From the NCBI RefSeq assembly GCF_041381155.1, contig NC_091149.1, forward strand, positions 9,688,609 through 9,752,608: 64,000 nt of DNA. Reading direction: 5' to 3'. The notes beneath the pieces are model-generated. The model was given only the letters and a program-made list of their open reading frames with translations, was not told where the DNA came from and searched no databases. The translations under genes and the position numbers were made by a program. Source of the stretch: Argopecten irradians (lineage: Eukaryota > Mollusca > Bivalvia > Pectinida > Pectinidae). Shown in pieces: positions 37,091 to 48,479 of this stretch (within the stretch, counting starts at the first letter, position 1; the number at the start of each line of letters is the position of its first letter).

Positions 37091-38310
37091 GTTGTTAACT
37101 ACCCTGGGGAAACGCTGCGGTTTTGCTTCCATTCCAATTTGCAGTGCATGATGAGCAATACATACTGCATCAGAGATAATATTCAATAATATCAACTGTT
37201 AGAAACTGTATCAAAATCATGTGTATTATACCATATCAATTCTGGTAAAATACCACTTCTACTAAAGAACGGCAAGGCATCTTGCTGTGGAATTCAATAG
37301 ATTGGTCATTCTCAATGCATTTTGAGCTGTGCATCAAGTCCATTCAAGCAAGACTACAGTGAAGCAATGCTTTTTTTTCTTCATCCCTTGATGTTAATTC
37401 TTTAAAGACAGGTTGTAAAAAGTATGAATTGGCTAATATTACAAATGTTTTAACAAGGCTCTGTATGTGGCATATAGTGGCTCTGATGCCACTAGTTCAG
37501 TTTAATGTGACTATATTGCTTCACCAATATCAATTATCATGATCATAGGACTGGGTGTGTCTTTGATGAATGAAAAACAAATACTCATTCAGAATGCCTG
37601 AACGAACTTGGGTAAAATTCATACCTAATTTGTCTGTTTCTGGTTTTTTTCTTCTCTCTTTTCTCAAATTGTCAGTATGTGTTATTTCCATTTTATGTTG
37701 TTTGTGGACACAACATTTCATGGACTTTTTTTCAAAATCTTCTTTTCCTGCTTTTTCTTTATACATAAAAATAACCACACACACCCATGTACGCAGTACA
37801 TGTTATATTTGTTAAATGTTAACATTGTATGAGACGGAAAAAAACCTGTTATAATTTGATTTTATAAATATCATTATAAATATATATACTTATTATAGCA
37901 GACAAAAATAGCAAATTAAGGCCAATAACACTAGGATAAAGGGTATGTTGACTTCCTGATTCTGAAAAGCAAATTAAAGCCATTCAAAGAATTAGCTGCA
38001 GTTTGATGTCACTTACCTGTGCAAAATAGATATAAAATAAAACCTTTTACTTGCTTGCACCTGAAATTTTATGATGAACTATATATTCATGCTGTATAGT
38101 TGGAAGAATGAAAATGTGTATTTAGGGGTAAATTAATTTAGTAATTGCTGCTAATTCTATCATGCAAATTACGTCAGTGTTCCACCTAGGGCCAAACGCA
38201 ACGACTTCATTATTGTTATATGTCCATATAAGCTTTCACTGTGAAGTCCAAAGTCATAAAATAAGAAAATAAGTAATATTTTTAATGGAAAAGTCATGAA
38301 AATTACAATT
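37091..38310. other. No supported gene
   Basis: Presumed intron. A CACAG-GTAAGTGAC donor near 37985 (minus strand) follows a 44-nt acceptor-bounded segment that would break the frame, so it is not called as coding. Confidence 0.4.
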
Positions 38311-38730
38311 TTTCAGTTATATGACCACTTGTCCATTTATTTAAAGGCTTTTCCTCTAAAATGACTGCTTTTCTCCCTGTCGCCCCTGTACTGTATACCT
38401 ACCTTTACAAAAAAAAAGTGTGTGGCATGTTTCGGGTAGACTTTTTATAGGACCAGGGTCAAGCACGGGCTAGCTAGGGTCAGCTACCAAGATTGGTTGT
38501 ATATTTTTAGTCTTTTAACGTCAGTGTTACCCACCTATAGCTTGACATAGTGCAATTTGAACCCTCCAGCCTTCGGGCTTCATTAAAGAGACTCCTTCTT
38601 ATCCATCATATCAGAGATACTGAGAGGGGATTTTCCAGTTATATGACGACTTATCCATTTGTTTCAAGGCTTTTCCACTAAAATGACGACTTTTCTTCAA
38701 GCCGTGCCTGTGTATACCTACCTTAATGAC
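38311..38730. repeat. Direct duplication of an approximately 100-bp segment, 320 bp apart
   Basis: CAGTTATATGACCACTTGTC (about 38315) and CAGTTATATGACGACTTATC (about 38636) start two similar segments sharing GGCTTTTCC, CTAAAATGAC and GTATACCTACCTT. Confidence 0.7.
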
Positions 38731-38812
38731 CAACTAGCTTATTTTTATTTTCATGGCAAATCCATTTCATGCAGACCTATAATGACTTCTTCACAACAAT
38801 TTAATTTTATAC

Positions 38813-39009
38813 TATTCCGTCTTTGCATATACAGAGTTAGCTCCCTTGCCGATAGGTATCCATTATTGTGACGTTATTACTTTCTGGGCAAAATTCATAT
38901 TGTTTTCTCCGAGAAAATGATGTTACGCTTGCAAAAAAAACAACATCATAAAACAATCAATACCAACCCACAAGGACAGATAACTCTGTAATATGCAAAT
39001 ACAGAATAC
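38813..39009. mobile_element. Palindromic MITE, TATCTCCCTTG family (copy 3)
   Basis: Left TATTCCGTCTTTGCATATAC, AGAGTTAGCTCCCTTG and TAGGTATC; right CCACAAGGACAGATAACTCT, GTAATATGCAAATACAGAAT. The centre includes GGCAAAATTCATATTG and AATGATGTTACGCTTGC, as in copy 1. It lies 270 bp from the CACNB exon, in the intron that follows it. Confidence 0.8.
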
Positions 39010-39277
39010 AGTTTCAAAAGCTGAGACACCTTCACAGCGATTTATTCTTGAAAATTCTAATCACTTGCGAAATATGCGAAATGCAATCACACATGCTAAC
39101 TATCAGTTGGTTAACAGTAGGGTCTCCATCAGGGGCACTTCATATTAAACATACTTATCGTGTCAAACAGTCAAATCTTACAACATGTCTGTCCTGAAAA
39201 TGGTAAAAATGACAAATTGACTGTGTAATTTTATAATCTGGATCTGTTATAGAGGTAGGTGGTAAATAGGGACTTAC

Positions 39278-39355
39278 CTGTCTTATGAAGCTATTAGAAC
39301 TGTCGGAAAAGCTGCCATCAGAGCGTTTGATTTTCCCCTTCTTTTTTCCTTTACC
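39278..39355 (-). CDS. Calcium channel beta subunit, conserved N-terminal exon (partial gene)
   Basis: CACNB proteins are cytoplasmic partners of voltage-gated calcium channel alpha-1 subunits and control their surface expression and gating through SH3 and guanylate-kinase-like domains. This 78-nt minus-strand exon has an acceptor (TGTTTTTAG) and a strong donor (CAG-GTAAGTC), and is open in phase 0 at both ends. It encodes 26 residues including GKGKKKGKIKRSDGS and SNSFIRQ. The vertebrate exon in this place reads GKGARRKNRFKGSDGS...SNSFVRQ (CACNB2) or RLKRSDGS (CACNB4) and is followed by GSADSYTSRP. The exon at 44769-44825 joins to it in frame. The downstream exons are not in the window. Identification rests on a short but distinctive segment plus exon phase. 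Confidence 0.85.
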
Positions 39356-39798
39356 CTAAAAACAAATATTTGATTTTTCAGCAAACAAATAAAAATCATC
39401 TTTATCTGCATAGGCAGATCTAAATCACTTGTGACCAGGACACAGTTTTCCGAAGCAAACTTAAGTGAAAAAAGAACTTAAGTTTAAAGTATTAACATAG
39501 ATTACATAATAGAAATAACTAAAGTTTTGACTTAAGTTGTTAATTTTGTTTCAAGATATCAAGGCCTGAAGATAATTGGCTGTATAGAATGGGCTAAGTT
39601 TTTTAATTAGCAGTTGGTGATAATCCAAATGCTGATAGTCCGGAACACTCACAATCCGACAGGAAATATCAGAAAACGAATTTGATTACATATGTAATAT
39701 TGCCAAAACTTAATAAACAGAACCATGCAGTTTAGAAAGTTTACAATCCAGGTGGTTCGGGCATCAATATATATGCACATGTTTTTATAACAGTAATT

Positions 39799-40012
39799 AT
39801 TCTGTTTTTGCCTATAATAAAGAGTTATCTTCCCTTGCGAGTAGGTATTGATAGATTGTGACACCCATGCATGTGTTTTCAAGCGTAATATCATACTTTT
39901 GATTTCCATGAAACCAATGTGAACTGCACTTACAAAATAATAATGTAACATTATTAACAATCGATACGTACCCACAAGGGAGTTAATTTTGTAATATGCA
40001 AAGGCGGAATAC
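39799..40012. mobile_element. Palindromic MITE, TATCTCCCTTG family (copy 4)
   Basis: Left ATTATTCTGTTTTTGCC, AGAGTTATCTTCCCTTGCGA and TAGGTATTGAT; right ATCGATACGTACCCACAAGG, GTAATATGCAAAGGCGGAAT. It lies between the first two CACNB coding exons. A 123-codon minus-strand frame across it is a palindrome artefact. Confidence 0.8.
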
Positions 40013-40849
40013 ATACACAAGACTCTGTATGCATGGGGGATCAGCAGAAAAACTGATCAGACAATGAAAATATATATACAGGATTAAAATTTAAGGTACC
40101 AATTTAAAGTGTAAGATTTTAATACTTGTAAACATCAACCGATTCCCTAAAATTATAACTTAAAAGTAAGATAAAACTCACAACAAGTCATAAATTAACA
40201 TTTTCAAAAGTTTTTAAGGTTAAATAATATCAATCATAAAAGTTCTACATTTCTTTATTGATTAATTAAAAACCTGATCATGAGCCCTAGATCTTGTGAT
40301 TGATATCCTAATTATAATAATTTCCCAAAAATTCTGAATTCCAAATTCAGGCAGTACCCTGTGAGAGTATTCAGCGCTGAAGAGCTGAACCTCAAGCTCA
40401 AAATAAAACCAAAAGCATAAAAAATTTTAAGTTTATAAATAGTCATTTTGCTATAATTAGTTTCACTTCTAAATCAATCATAAAATGTATTTTCTATAAT
40501 GACGCATACATCAATAATAATCTAAAACAGCTGTTACCTGCTGTCAGATGTATTCTGCATTACATGTGTCTAATGCACACTAAGAAAAATATCAAGGTAA
40601 TTGGTATCAAGTTCTGATCACAATCAATGGACCTTTCTGTTTGAAGATATGAGTAATTACTGACATTTGTATGATTTTAAAGACCTTGTATTAATTATTG
40701 CTGAGGATGATCATCTTGACATGAACAAAGATTGCATACAAGTAGTGATTCCGTTCAGACTGGTGCTGAAACAAGAAACAAGTCTTTCTGAAGGGAAACA
40801 ACTCTTACATTGCATATGGATTATATCATCAACTGCAAAGAAAAAGATA
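40013..40849. other. No supported gene
   Basis: Intron of the channel gene; the 82-codon plus-strand frame at 40667-40915 runs into the next MITE and is not recognised. Confidence 0.45.
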
Positions 40850-40851
40850 TA

Positions 40852-41051
40852 CCGTCTTCGACCCAATAAGCGCCCTGGGCGCTTAAAAAATTTAAAAAAT
40901 ATGAAAAGGTGCTAATAAGACGAAATTATTGCAAATCTATATTGTTGAGTGTAGTTTTGGTCCTTATTTATGCCTGGGCAATTGAATTTGAGGCCTCAAA
41001 AAGGGGGATGGGCGCTTATAGGAACATGGGCGCTTATTGGGTCGAATACGG
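40852..41051. mobile_element. 200-bp MITE with CCGTATTCGACCCAATAAGC ends
   Basis: The left end CCGTCTTCGACCCAATAAGC and the reverse complement of the right end, CCGTATTCGACCCAATAAGC, differ at one base; both continue with GCCC. TA flanks each side (40850-40851 and 41052-41053). The CGCCCTGGGCGCTT near the left end adds a small hairpin. A relic of the right end lies at 1663-1688. Confidence 0.85.
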
Positions 41052-41384
41052 TAAAAAGGATATGAAATGATATTAAACTGGGTGTGGAAACCGGATCTTT
41101 TATGAGGGGAGATATGTACACATTTTAATACAAGTTACAAAAAGTATCTAAAGACTATAAGCTTTATAATAGATCATCAGCCGATAAGTGGTAATATGTA
41201 CATTATTAATAATATGTACATCATTAATAATTCATACAGTTATGCTTCCACAAAATTAAAAATAAATTTCCACACAAACATATATGCAAAATAATTCATA
41301 AAATAAGAATTTCTGACCATTTATATATATCGTTCCAATTTTAGTTTGAAAATGACATTATTTTTTATTTCCAGGACAAAATGG

Positions 41385-41469
41385 ACATAAACACTATAAC
41401 TAGACATAAAACATCAGTTATTGTTCAAATGATGGGTATTGTTTATGCTTTGTCAGTGGTGGAGCATCT
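41385..41469. mobile_element. Right-end fragment of the TTAA-flanked MITE seen at 46785
   Basis: CAGTTATTGTTCAAATGATG and GTCAGTGGTGGAGCATCT match the right end of the element at 46785-47129. No left end is visible nearby, so the copy is truncated. Confidence 0.75.
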
Positions 41470-42694
41470 TTTTTTAATCACAGTACTAATCTTATTCATC
41501 TTTAAAACAGGTTATAGATATCTAGATTCGTACTTGGCTGCTGACAAGAAGATATACAACTAGCTATATAGATAGAGGATAAAGCACATGTATTATACCA
41601 CCCCAGTATATATATGTGTACATATATATTAGATATGTATAAACTATAATATCCATGCAGCAGTGTACTGTTCCAGCTAGGATTTGAAAAGGGCAGGGCA
41701 CTGGGAAAAAAAGGGCATTTTTTTTCGCGACATATAACTTTTAGGGCATTTTATATACGACATACAGCTAATATCAGAAACAACTGTATAATATGTATAT
41801 CATTGCATCATAATCATCAATGATTCTAATACCATTACCTATATTATGGCATCAAGTAGACTTTAGGAGTGTTTTGTGAATTCTCCAAAATGTCTCGAGA
41901 CATAGAAAGAAAATGTTGACTGTTTTGATAATGATTCATTTAATTTTTATTTGGATTAACATGTACAGGATGCCACAATATCTGCTTTGTTTCAGTTCTG
42001 TATTTGTCTCTGTACTCTCTGCTGATTCCTTAAGTCTTACTTCAAGAAACATCTTCCATATATTTGTCTTTGCAATGTGTGTTGTCATTTACAAAGTCCA
42101 TTCAGTCTCGCATCAAGTAACATTTACCAAATAAGTATTATAAATTGCCACAATTTGTCTTTAAGTGATCATGTGTTTACCATTTTGTTTCAGAATTTAG
42201 TTCTATCCATGAGCTTGAACCCTGTATCATGATCAGTTTAGATATGTTTCGCTGTATTTGGAGACCAATGCATGCAGCTAATATCTTTGGATTTTTTTTC
42301 TTTATCTCAGTAACTTAAATGCCAGTATCATATAAACTAGCACTATAACAATGTCTAATATTTCTCTGTACTACAGCACCTGTCGGTCCAAACACATCCT
42401 TTCCTCCACACTGTATAACATATACTCCATTGTACGCTGGATAAATAATCTGAGGTATACATCAACATTGCACAGACACCAGGCAAAACCAGATTCCTTG
42501 CTAAAAATAAGTTTAGATGTAGCAAGGAAAGACATGAAGACAAATACTGACGAGGACTTATATCACTTTCTCATTCAGTCCTTTTCCAAAGTGTTTGTCT
42601 CCTAGTTCCACTTTCTTCTGTCTTTGATGCCTAGCTAATTAGTATAATAACTGCAGCCATATATATACTTTCTTTAAAGCTGACCTAAAATTAT
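41470..42694. other. No supported gene
   Basis: Intron of the channel gene. A GGGCAGGGCACTGGGAAAAA word near 41692, followed by AAGGGCATTTTTTTT, looks like an interspersed-repeat relic. The open frames at 41913 and 42351 are unrecognised. Confidence 0.4.
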
Positions 42695-42780
42695 TCTTCT
42701 GGTCAAAGTTCTTCATTCTGTCCTTCTGGTCAAAGTTCTTCATTCTGTCCTTCTGGTCAAAGTTCTTCATTCTGTCTTTA
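42695..42780. repeat. 27-bp tandem triplet
   Basis: TTCTGGTCAAAGTTCTTCAT plus TCTGTCC is repeated three times with almost no change. Confidence 0.92.
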
Positions 42781-42847
42781 AGTCCACATAGTATTTCCTA
42801 TCTTCATATTCCTGCTTATCAGTTTGAAGTCACATATGACCACATAA

Positions 42848-42925
42848 GAAACTCGAATGTTGGTAGCTCTAAAGCTTCTGACTAGTATTAGGAGGGTCCT
42901 GGGTTCGAACCCTAGTCTGGACGTT
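42848..42925 (+). pseudogene. tRNA-like sequence, possibly tRNA-Thr-derived
   Basis: GTTGGTAGCTCTAAAGC resembles an A box region, and TCCTGGGTTCGAACCCTAG a T arm with B box. CTGACTAGTA between them recalls a Thr(AGT) anticodon loop, but the anticodon stem does not fold with a 7-nt loop and the acceptor ends do not pair. A decayed tRNA or SINE head is likely. Confidence 0.4.
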
Positions 42926-44768
42926 ACATATTCTCACCGTTTACAATAAAAGACTTGCAGAGACAAAAATTTAAATAGGGCAGTTACCATTTATTCGTTC
43001 AGTCCCGCTCTGTCAACCCTGTCCCATACTGCGCATGCTTTGATGAATGGATGGGGAAGCATTTATGTGACTTGTTTTATGAATATATTTGATACGATAA
43101 AACTAGAAGCTCTACCAATATGACAGTTTCGATGAATCAAAACAATGTGGATAAACTACGGTTTACCGCTGATTAGTCACATTTTTCGGTGTTCAAAACT
43201 TCACGAAAATCGCGTCAAATGATGGCGTCATATTCACCGGATATTGGGACCAAACGCCAGTAAATTGTACGTTACCCACGTCGGTTTGTATAGATCTGGA
43301 AACTCTTGTATCGAGCTGCATGGGCCTGGCACACTCCTCTCTCCTTTTTCAAAGTTTCTGCCCTCAAAGACCCTTATATACCATCACTGTTGGTATTTTA
43401 GTTGGGCGCCAAATTTGTAACAGGAAAGGAGAAAATGTAGCCGCCCTGGTGCAAACCCAGGATCTACAGACACTATTGCACCAGTTGATCTGGCTGGTAG
43501 CCGATTATGAAGTTCTATATTATTGGTAAACATTAGTGATGGGAATCGGAAGTAAAAAATTACAATTGATGTGTTTGAACAATTAATTGAATAATTGGAT
43601 TCTGTGGATAGTCACCCAGACCATCCGTGTCAACCATTTTGTTTTAATGGTTTCATAAATCGAAGTTTCGTATCTTTCACCGGAAAAAGTTAAAAAAAAA
43701 TTTCACATTCTCAAAAGTGTTTTAATTCAATAATTTATATATATTTTAGTTTCAAATGAAAATGTGTCTTCTCTGATCTTTTGATATTTAAGCCTGGATT
43801 CGAAATGAAACCCATAGCATTGTGTACCTTCCAATTGCCTGTAAGATTGAGATCACAGTTCCTGTACACAACAAAAGCTTGCAGGCTATGTGAACACATG
43901 AAATGCAACATTACTCTTCAAACCTACATTGTGTTCAGTTTAAAATGCATTTATTTTGATTAATCGAGCTTGCGAAATCACAACCGAGCGCTTATAATAT
44001 TTTCACTTAAGTCAACCGATTTTCGATTGTTTTTCGATAATCAGCTAGAAAATCACTAGTAAACATCATGTACTCTTACATATTTTTTTACAATACACCA
44101 AAGTTAGTTAATATTGCATTCAATGGTAAAATTTTATATTTTCTATCACTGAATTGGCTTACATTGCCCATATATGGAATTTGTTGGGTAAACAATAATT
44201 GCCAGGAGATATCAGTTAACTCTGCTACGTATTGTTAGAGTGAGTACAGCAGATGATTATGCAATACGCAGGTCCAATTCTTCAATTATAAAACTAAAAT
44301 ATGATGCCGAAGCTTGTATGTTACTTGATAATATATCATTAGTGCTAACCAGATGGCTCATTATCCTTTAAACTTGCATCTAAATCAGACGTGCATTCTC
44401 AATGATGTCTTGCAAAATATTAATTCAGACCAGCACATTATATTACAAACATAGGCATAATATTTTAAGTTAGTGACAGTGCCTACAATTCCACATAACG
44501 TTATAAAATTATTACGATATATTTCTTCAAATCAGTCGGGTGTTAGCTATGCTTAAAACGTATAACGAAAACAAAAATAATATAAACAAACATATTTTTA
44601 GATAACCGACAAGTGACCCCACCGGCGCCCCTCAGATTGTCAAATGTCAGCATCCGAGATACAGCAATGGAAATAAGCGTATGTTCCGGAAATATGGGGA
44701 TACATTTGGGTATATAATATGTTAAATCCATCAAAATAAACGTAAACAAATGTCCCATTATGTTTTAC
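42926..44768. other. First intron of the channel gene; no further gene seen
   Basis: AT-rich sequence with unrecognised short frames. GTGCAAACCCAGGATC near 43451 resembles an inverted, degraded B box, too weak to call. Confidence 0.45.
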
Positions 44769-44825
44769 CTGCGAAACAGGCGGCATATCGGTTAACTCTG
44801 AAAAATGCGATGGGAGATCAGCCAT
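44769..44825 (-). CDS. Calcium channel beta subunit, first coding exon
   Basis: On the minus strand an ATG in good context (GCTATGGCT) encodes MADLPSHFSELTDMPPVSQ (19 codons). It ends in CAG before the donor GTAAAACAT, in phase 0. The exon at 39278-39355 starts in phase 0, so the two join to a product in which this peptide precedes GKGKKKGKIKRSDGS, as variable N-termini do in CACNB proteins. The N-terminus itself is not conserved, so the assignment rests on strand, order, phase and the lack of another partner. Overlapping frames at 44792-45049 (minus) and 44805-44999 (plus) cover the presumed 5' untranslated region and are not supported as genes. Confidence 0.7.
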
Positions 44826-45320
44826 AGCATCATCACCGCTCCTCGGGGCTTTTCACCAATCAGCGCCATACGAATGTGTTTGTGTCCATTTAACAAGAAC
44901 GCAGAGTCATCCTCCTTCCCAGGTGTCAACCTTTTGTTTAGCACGACACCAGACGAACACAACAAACTCCTCTGCCTCACGAGAATCTCAAATGAATGAA
45001 TATCATAACAGGATGAAGGTATCTCGACGGGGCACGAAAGGGACTCCAAGCCTCGATTCCGAAAATAAAAAAATCAATATCCGCTTTCTCATTTGAATGA
45101 TTTCCGCCATAATTACCGGGTATATTATTGAATATTTATGTGGATTTTAAATTTAATTATTTTGTTTAACATACTCCAAACTTTTTTAACTTGTATGAAG
45201 TTAAAATGTACCAACATTTTTAAAATCCCTTTCGTTTCCCAAACCTACATGAGATGCCGTGACGACATGAAGCACAAATGTTACGGGACTTCTGATTGGT
45301 CGAGGTATTATTGCATGTCG
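44826..45320 (-). promoter_or_regulatory. Presumed 5' UTR and promoter region of the channel gene
   Basis: Sequence upstream of the first coding exon is less AT-rich than its surroundings at 44830-45060. On the minus strand a CGACCAATCAG (CCAAT-box type) lies near 45292-45302 and an ATGGCGGAAAT word near 45100-45112. No TATA box or start site can be fixed from sequence alone. Confidence 0.35.
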
Positions 45321-45828
45321 AAGGTAATTTCAGTGCGAAAAAAAATCGAATAGGAAATAATATTTGGTTAAGTTCCAACTTTACGGTAGAAATTTTAAGA
45401 TAGTTAGGAAATGTTTGTGTAGATCTGCGATCATTCGGAAATGATTACAATAAATTAAAATTCACTCAAAACCGAACTGGAAAATCAAAAAAGGAGAAAG
45501 CATTATCTGAGAAACGTATAACGTTATAGAAAAAAAAAACAATTTATTAGCTTACAACTTAATTAATTAAAATTGTATTCGACACATAGGCTAGTTTGTA
45601 CCATTTAATTCTCCCATTTTTAAAACAGACTTTTAGTTTAATTCATGGTGTACAAATTACTCTTTATTATTTTTAGATACATGTATCACCGCCAACAAAA
45701 TTTACCAGGTGAAATAAAATATAGATACCATGCTATCTAAGATTCTGACTCTATATAGTTTTCCTCTTTTGCCCAGGATTCTATCTTAAAATTGGGAAAA
45801 CGGTCATGAATACTGTCCTCTGGTAGTT

Positions 45829-46340
45829 ACCTAGAACGAATATACGTACCCGGGCTACTATACCTTTCGGCCGGGTACGAATTGGTCCCTGTGTGTCGTA
45901 GTGGAGCACTGCCTCCGAAAATCACTCGGGCACATTTTTATATACTTTTTTTGTAGGTTTCCAATTATTTTATGCGTATACATGCATTTACATATTATTT
46001 TTCTCCAAAACAAACATAATTACTACCATTCTTAATATCTACCGTACCGTTCACAAGACGTCAAATTCACAATTTGTGGACTTACCGTTTAAATTCCCTT
46101 CAGAAAGACTTTCATATGTAAGTATGTAAAAAAAAAATGCCTCGCTGAAACTTTGATAGTTTATGTGGTTCAGTTTTATTGCCTAGTAGGTACGCGATAT
46201 CAAACAAGTACTATAAAATGCAAACACACGTTTTATAATGTTTTACGTTTTACTTTGCTCCATTAGCAGTAATAGGCACCAGATGTAGCTCTAAAGACGA
46301 CACCATTTTCTGTCAAAAAGTCTTTTGAGCTACAATATTG
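45829..46340. repeat. Duplicated 0.5-kb segment, copy A
   Basis: It shares many collinear words with 47237-47730, including GGAGCACTGCCTC, AAAATCACTCGGGCAC, TAGGTTTCCAATTATTT, TTCTTAATATCTAC, AAGACGTCAAATT and GCTCCATTAGCAGTAATAGG. Both copies have small indels, so the duplication is not very recent. Confidence 0.85.
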
Positions 46341-46784
46341 CAGTTAGTAGTTACCCTCTCCATTCTCTTGCCACTTTAAAGTTTTACTCATATTTCAAGT
46401 TTTACTCATATTTCTATTAATAAAAGTTATTTGATAAATAGAATCTTTCACTCGTGACTATATGTAATATGAAATGTATCATACTCGTTAAATCATTCGA
46501 TACGTCACTCGCCTAAAGGCTCGTGGCATGCATATCAAAATTATAGAACTCGTTTAATAGATTCCCTGTCACAGTAGCCACTTATTAACAATCTCTATAT
46601 ATGAAGCATACACACGTCGACGATACTTTGTCTTTACGCTGTATTTGTAGTAATTATGACACAATTAGAAAAAAAATTTGGAAAACCTTTTTATTGGAGT
46701 AACCCCTATCAACTTCATTAGTCAAAGGCCATTGGGATCTCGACAGTATCGTACTGAGTTTTTTTTTTTTTTTCATATAGTTAA
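46341..46784. other. No supported gene
   Basis: Spacer ending in a run of T before the MITE; nothing recognised. Confidence 0.45.
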
Positions 46785-47129
46785 AGATGCTCCACCGCCG
46801 ACAAATGGTATTTTTTCACTATAAAAAACAGGAGCAGACGATTTAGTAATTTTCTTCAGTTACAGAAGTTACTGAATTTACACCATTACCAACATTGAAA
46901 AGGTTGAGATTCTAATGTTATTTCAAGTTTAAAATATGAAAAATAATTGATTGCATCCCGAAAAAGTTCCGTGGCACTATATTCTATATGGAATTGCGCA
47001 TGCACCAAAGGCAAAACAAATCATTTTATATTATTTTTTGTGTTAATTAGACATATATATACACGATAAAACACCAATTATTGTTCAAATAATGAATATC
47101 ATTTATGCTCTGTCGGCGGTGGAGCATCT
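46785..47129. mobile_element. TTAA-flanked MITE, 345 bp
   Basis: Perfect inverted termini AGATGCTCCACCGCCGACA / TGTCGGCGGTGGAGCATCT, flanked by TTAA at 46781-46784 and 47130-47133. The interior is AT-rich and noncoding. The TTAA duplication suggests mobilisation by a piggyBac- or Kolobok-type transposase. Confidence 0.9.
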
Positions 47130-47236
47130 TTAATTAGTATTTGAGGACAACTGAAATATATCCTTGATATGGTAAGTGTGATTATGACTGGGCAATATGA
47201 AAGTTTGCGATGGTTCAATGTTAGGACTCACATGTA

Positions 47237-47730
47237 TATAGAACGAATATCCATGTGTCGGATACGAATTGGAGCGTATGTGTCGTAATGGAGCACTGCC
47301 TCAGAAAATCACTCGGGCACAATTTTCTATATTTTTTATAGGTTTCCAATTATTTGAAGAGTATACATGCATTTATATGTTATTTTTGTCCAAAACAAAC
47401 ATTACGACCATTCTTAATATCTACGTTACTACTCATAAGACGTCAAATTTATAATTTGTAGACTTTCCGTATAATTTTCCATGGAAAAGGCCATCATATT
47501 TATGTGTGAAAAAAAATAATGTCTCGCTGTGAATTTGATATTTTATACGGTTCAGTTTTATTGCATATTATGTAAGTGTTATAAATCAAGCACGAGGATA
47601 TGCATACACATGTTTTCATAATGATTTGCACGATCTTTCTTTGCTCCATTAGCAGTAATAGGCACCAATTGTAGCTCTAAAGACGACACCATTATCTGTC
47701 TAAAAGTATTTTGAGCTTCAATGTTGCAGC
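47237..47730. repeat. Duplicated 0.5-kb segment, copy B
   Basis: Second copy of 45829-46340 in the same orientation, starting TAGAACGAATATCC and ending near CAATGTTGCAG. The MITE at 46785 lies between the two copies. Confidence 0.85.
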
Positions 47731-48025
47731 TAACATGTATATTGTGTATGTATATATTGCTGAACAAATTATTAAAATGTCGTGTATGTTTTTAAAGTTA
47801 ATTATTGAATGTTGAGTGAAATATTTGTAATTGATGTGGCCAATAAGTTTGCTACCTTACGGAATGAAATTTAATGTAATTTGAATAATTATATGATTTA
47901 TACCAGAAACATATATACATATGAATAGCTATCACATATGACTACCATGGGGCCATCGCTACAACACCTCCTCGAATTCCCCTCCCCTATTACCTGTAGC
48001 TCACCGTCACAACACCTGATCAATT
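47731..48025. other. No supported gene
   Basis: Short AT-rich spacer; nothing recognised. Confidence 0.45.
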
Positions 48026-48072
48026 TACAGCCCCCCCCCCCCCCCCCACCACACACACACACACACACACAC
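48026..48072. repeat. C homopolymer followed by CA microsatellite
   Basis: About 17 C residues run into an (AC)n tract of about 11 repeats. Confidence 0.95.
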
Positions 48073-48084
48073 TAATTGCTTAAG

Positions 48085-48250
48085 CTCCACATGGGTCCAG
48101 GTATAAGCGTGCTGTTTTACCTATTTTACCTGCCCTACGTGACCTGATATACTAATCTGTAACTAACACCATGGATCCAAGAACATCCTTGGTGGATCTT
48201 ACCTGCCCTACTTGATCTGATATACTGTAATCTGTAACTAACAACGTGGA
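48085..48250. repeat. Direct dimer, about 85-bp unit
   Basis: TTACCTGCCCTACGTGACCT and TTACCTGCCCTACTTGATCT start two copies that continue GATATACT...AATCTGTAACTAAC and end near GTGGATC. Confidence 0.8.
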
Positions 48251-48479
48251 TCTGAGTGTAATTGCGCTTTAAATATACTTAGGTACAAAGATAGACTTCA
48301 TTCATCTCTGGTAGCTAACATTCTGAATTTTGAGGTATACAGGTACAGGTAAGGTATTTTGTTGGCAAAGTGAGACTAGGTGTGAAAGCTAGAACAATAG
48401 GAGATAATTACAGGTAAGGCTATAGGCTGTTACATAAAACTTCCAACTTTTATGGGTTTGTACTTAATTCAAATTCTTG

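Noticed and set aside
37986-38029. 44-nt minus-strand segment bounded by ATTTCAG and GTAAGTGAC
   Set aside because: Its length is not a multiple of three and would break the reading frame between the channel exons; composition looks intronic.
39649-40020. 123-codon minus-strand frame
   Set aside because: It runs through the palindromic MITE and its AT-rich flank; no recognisable residues.
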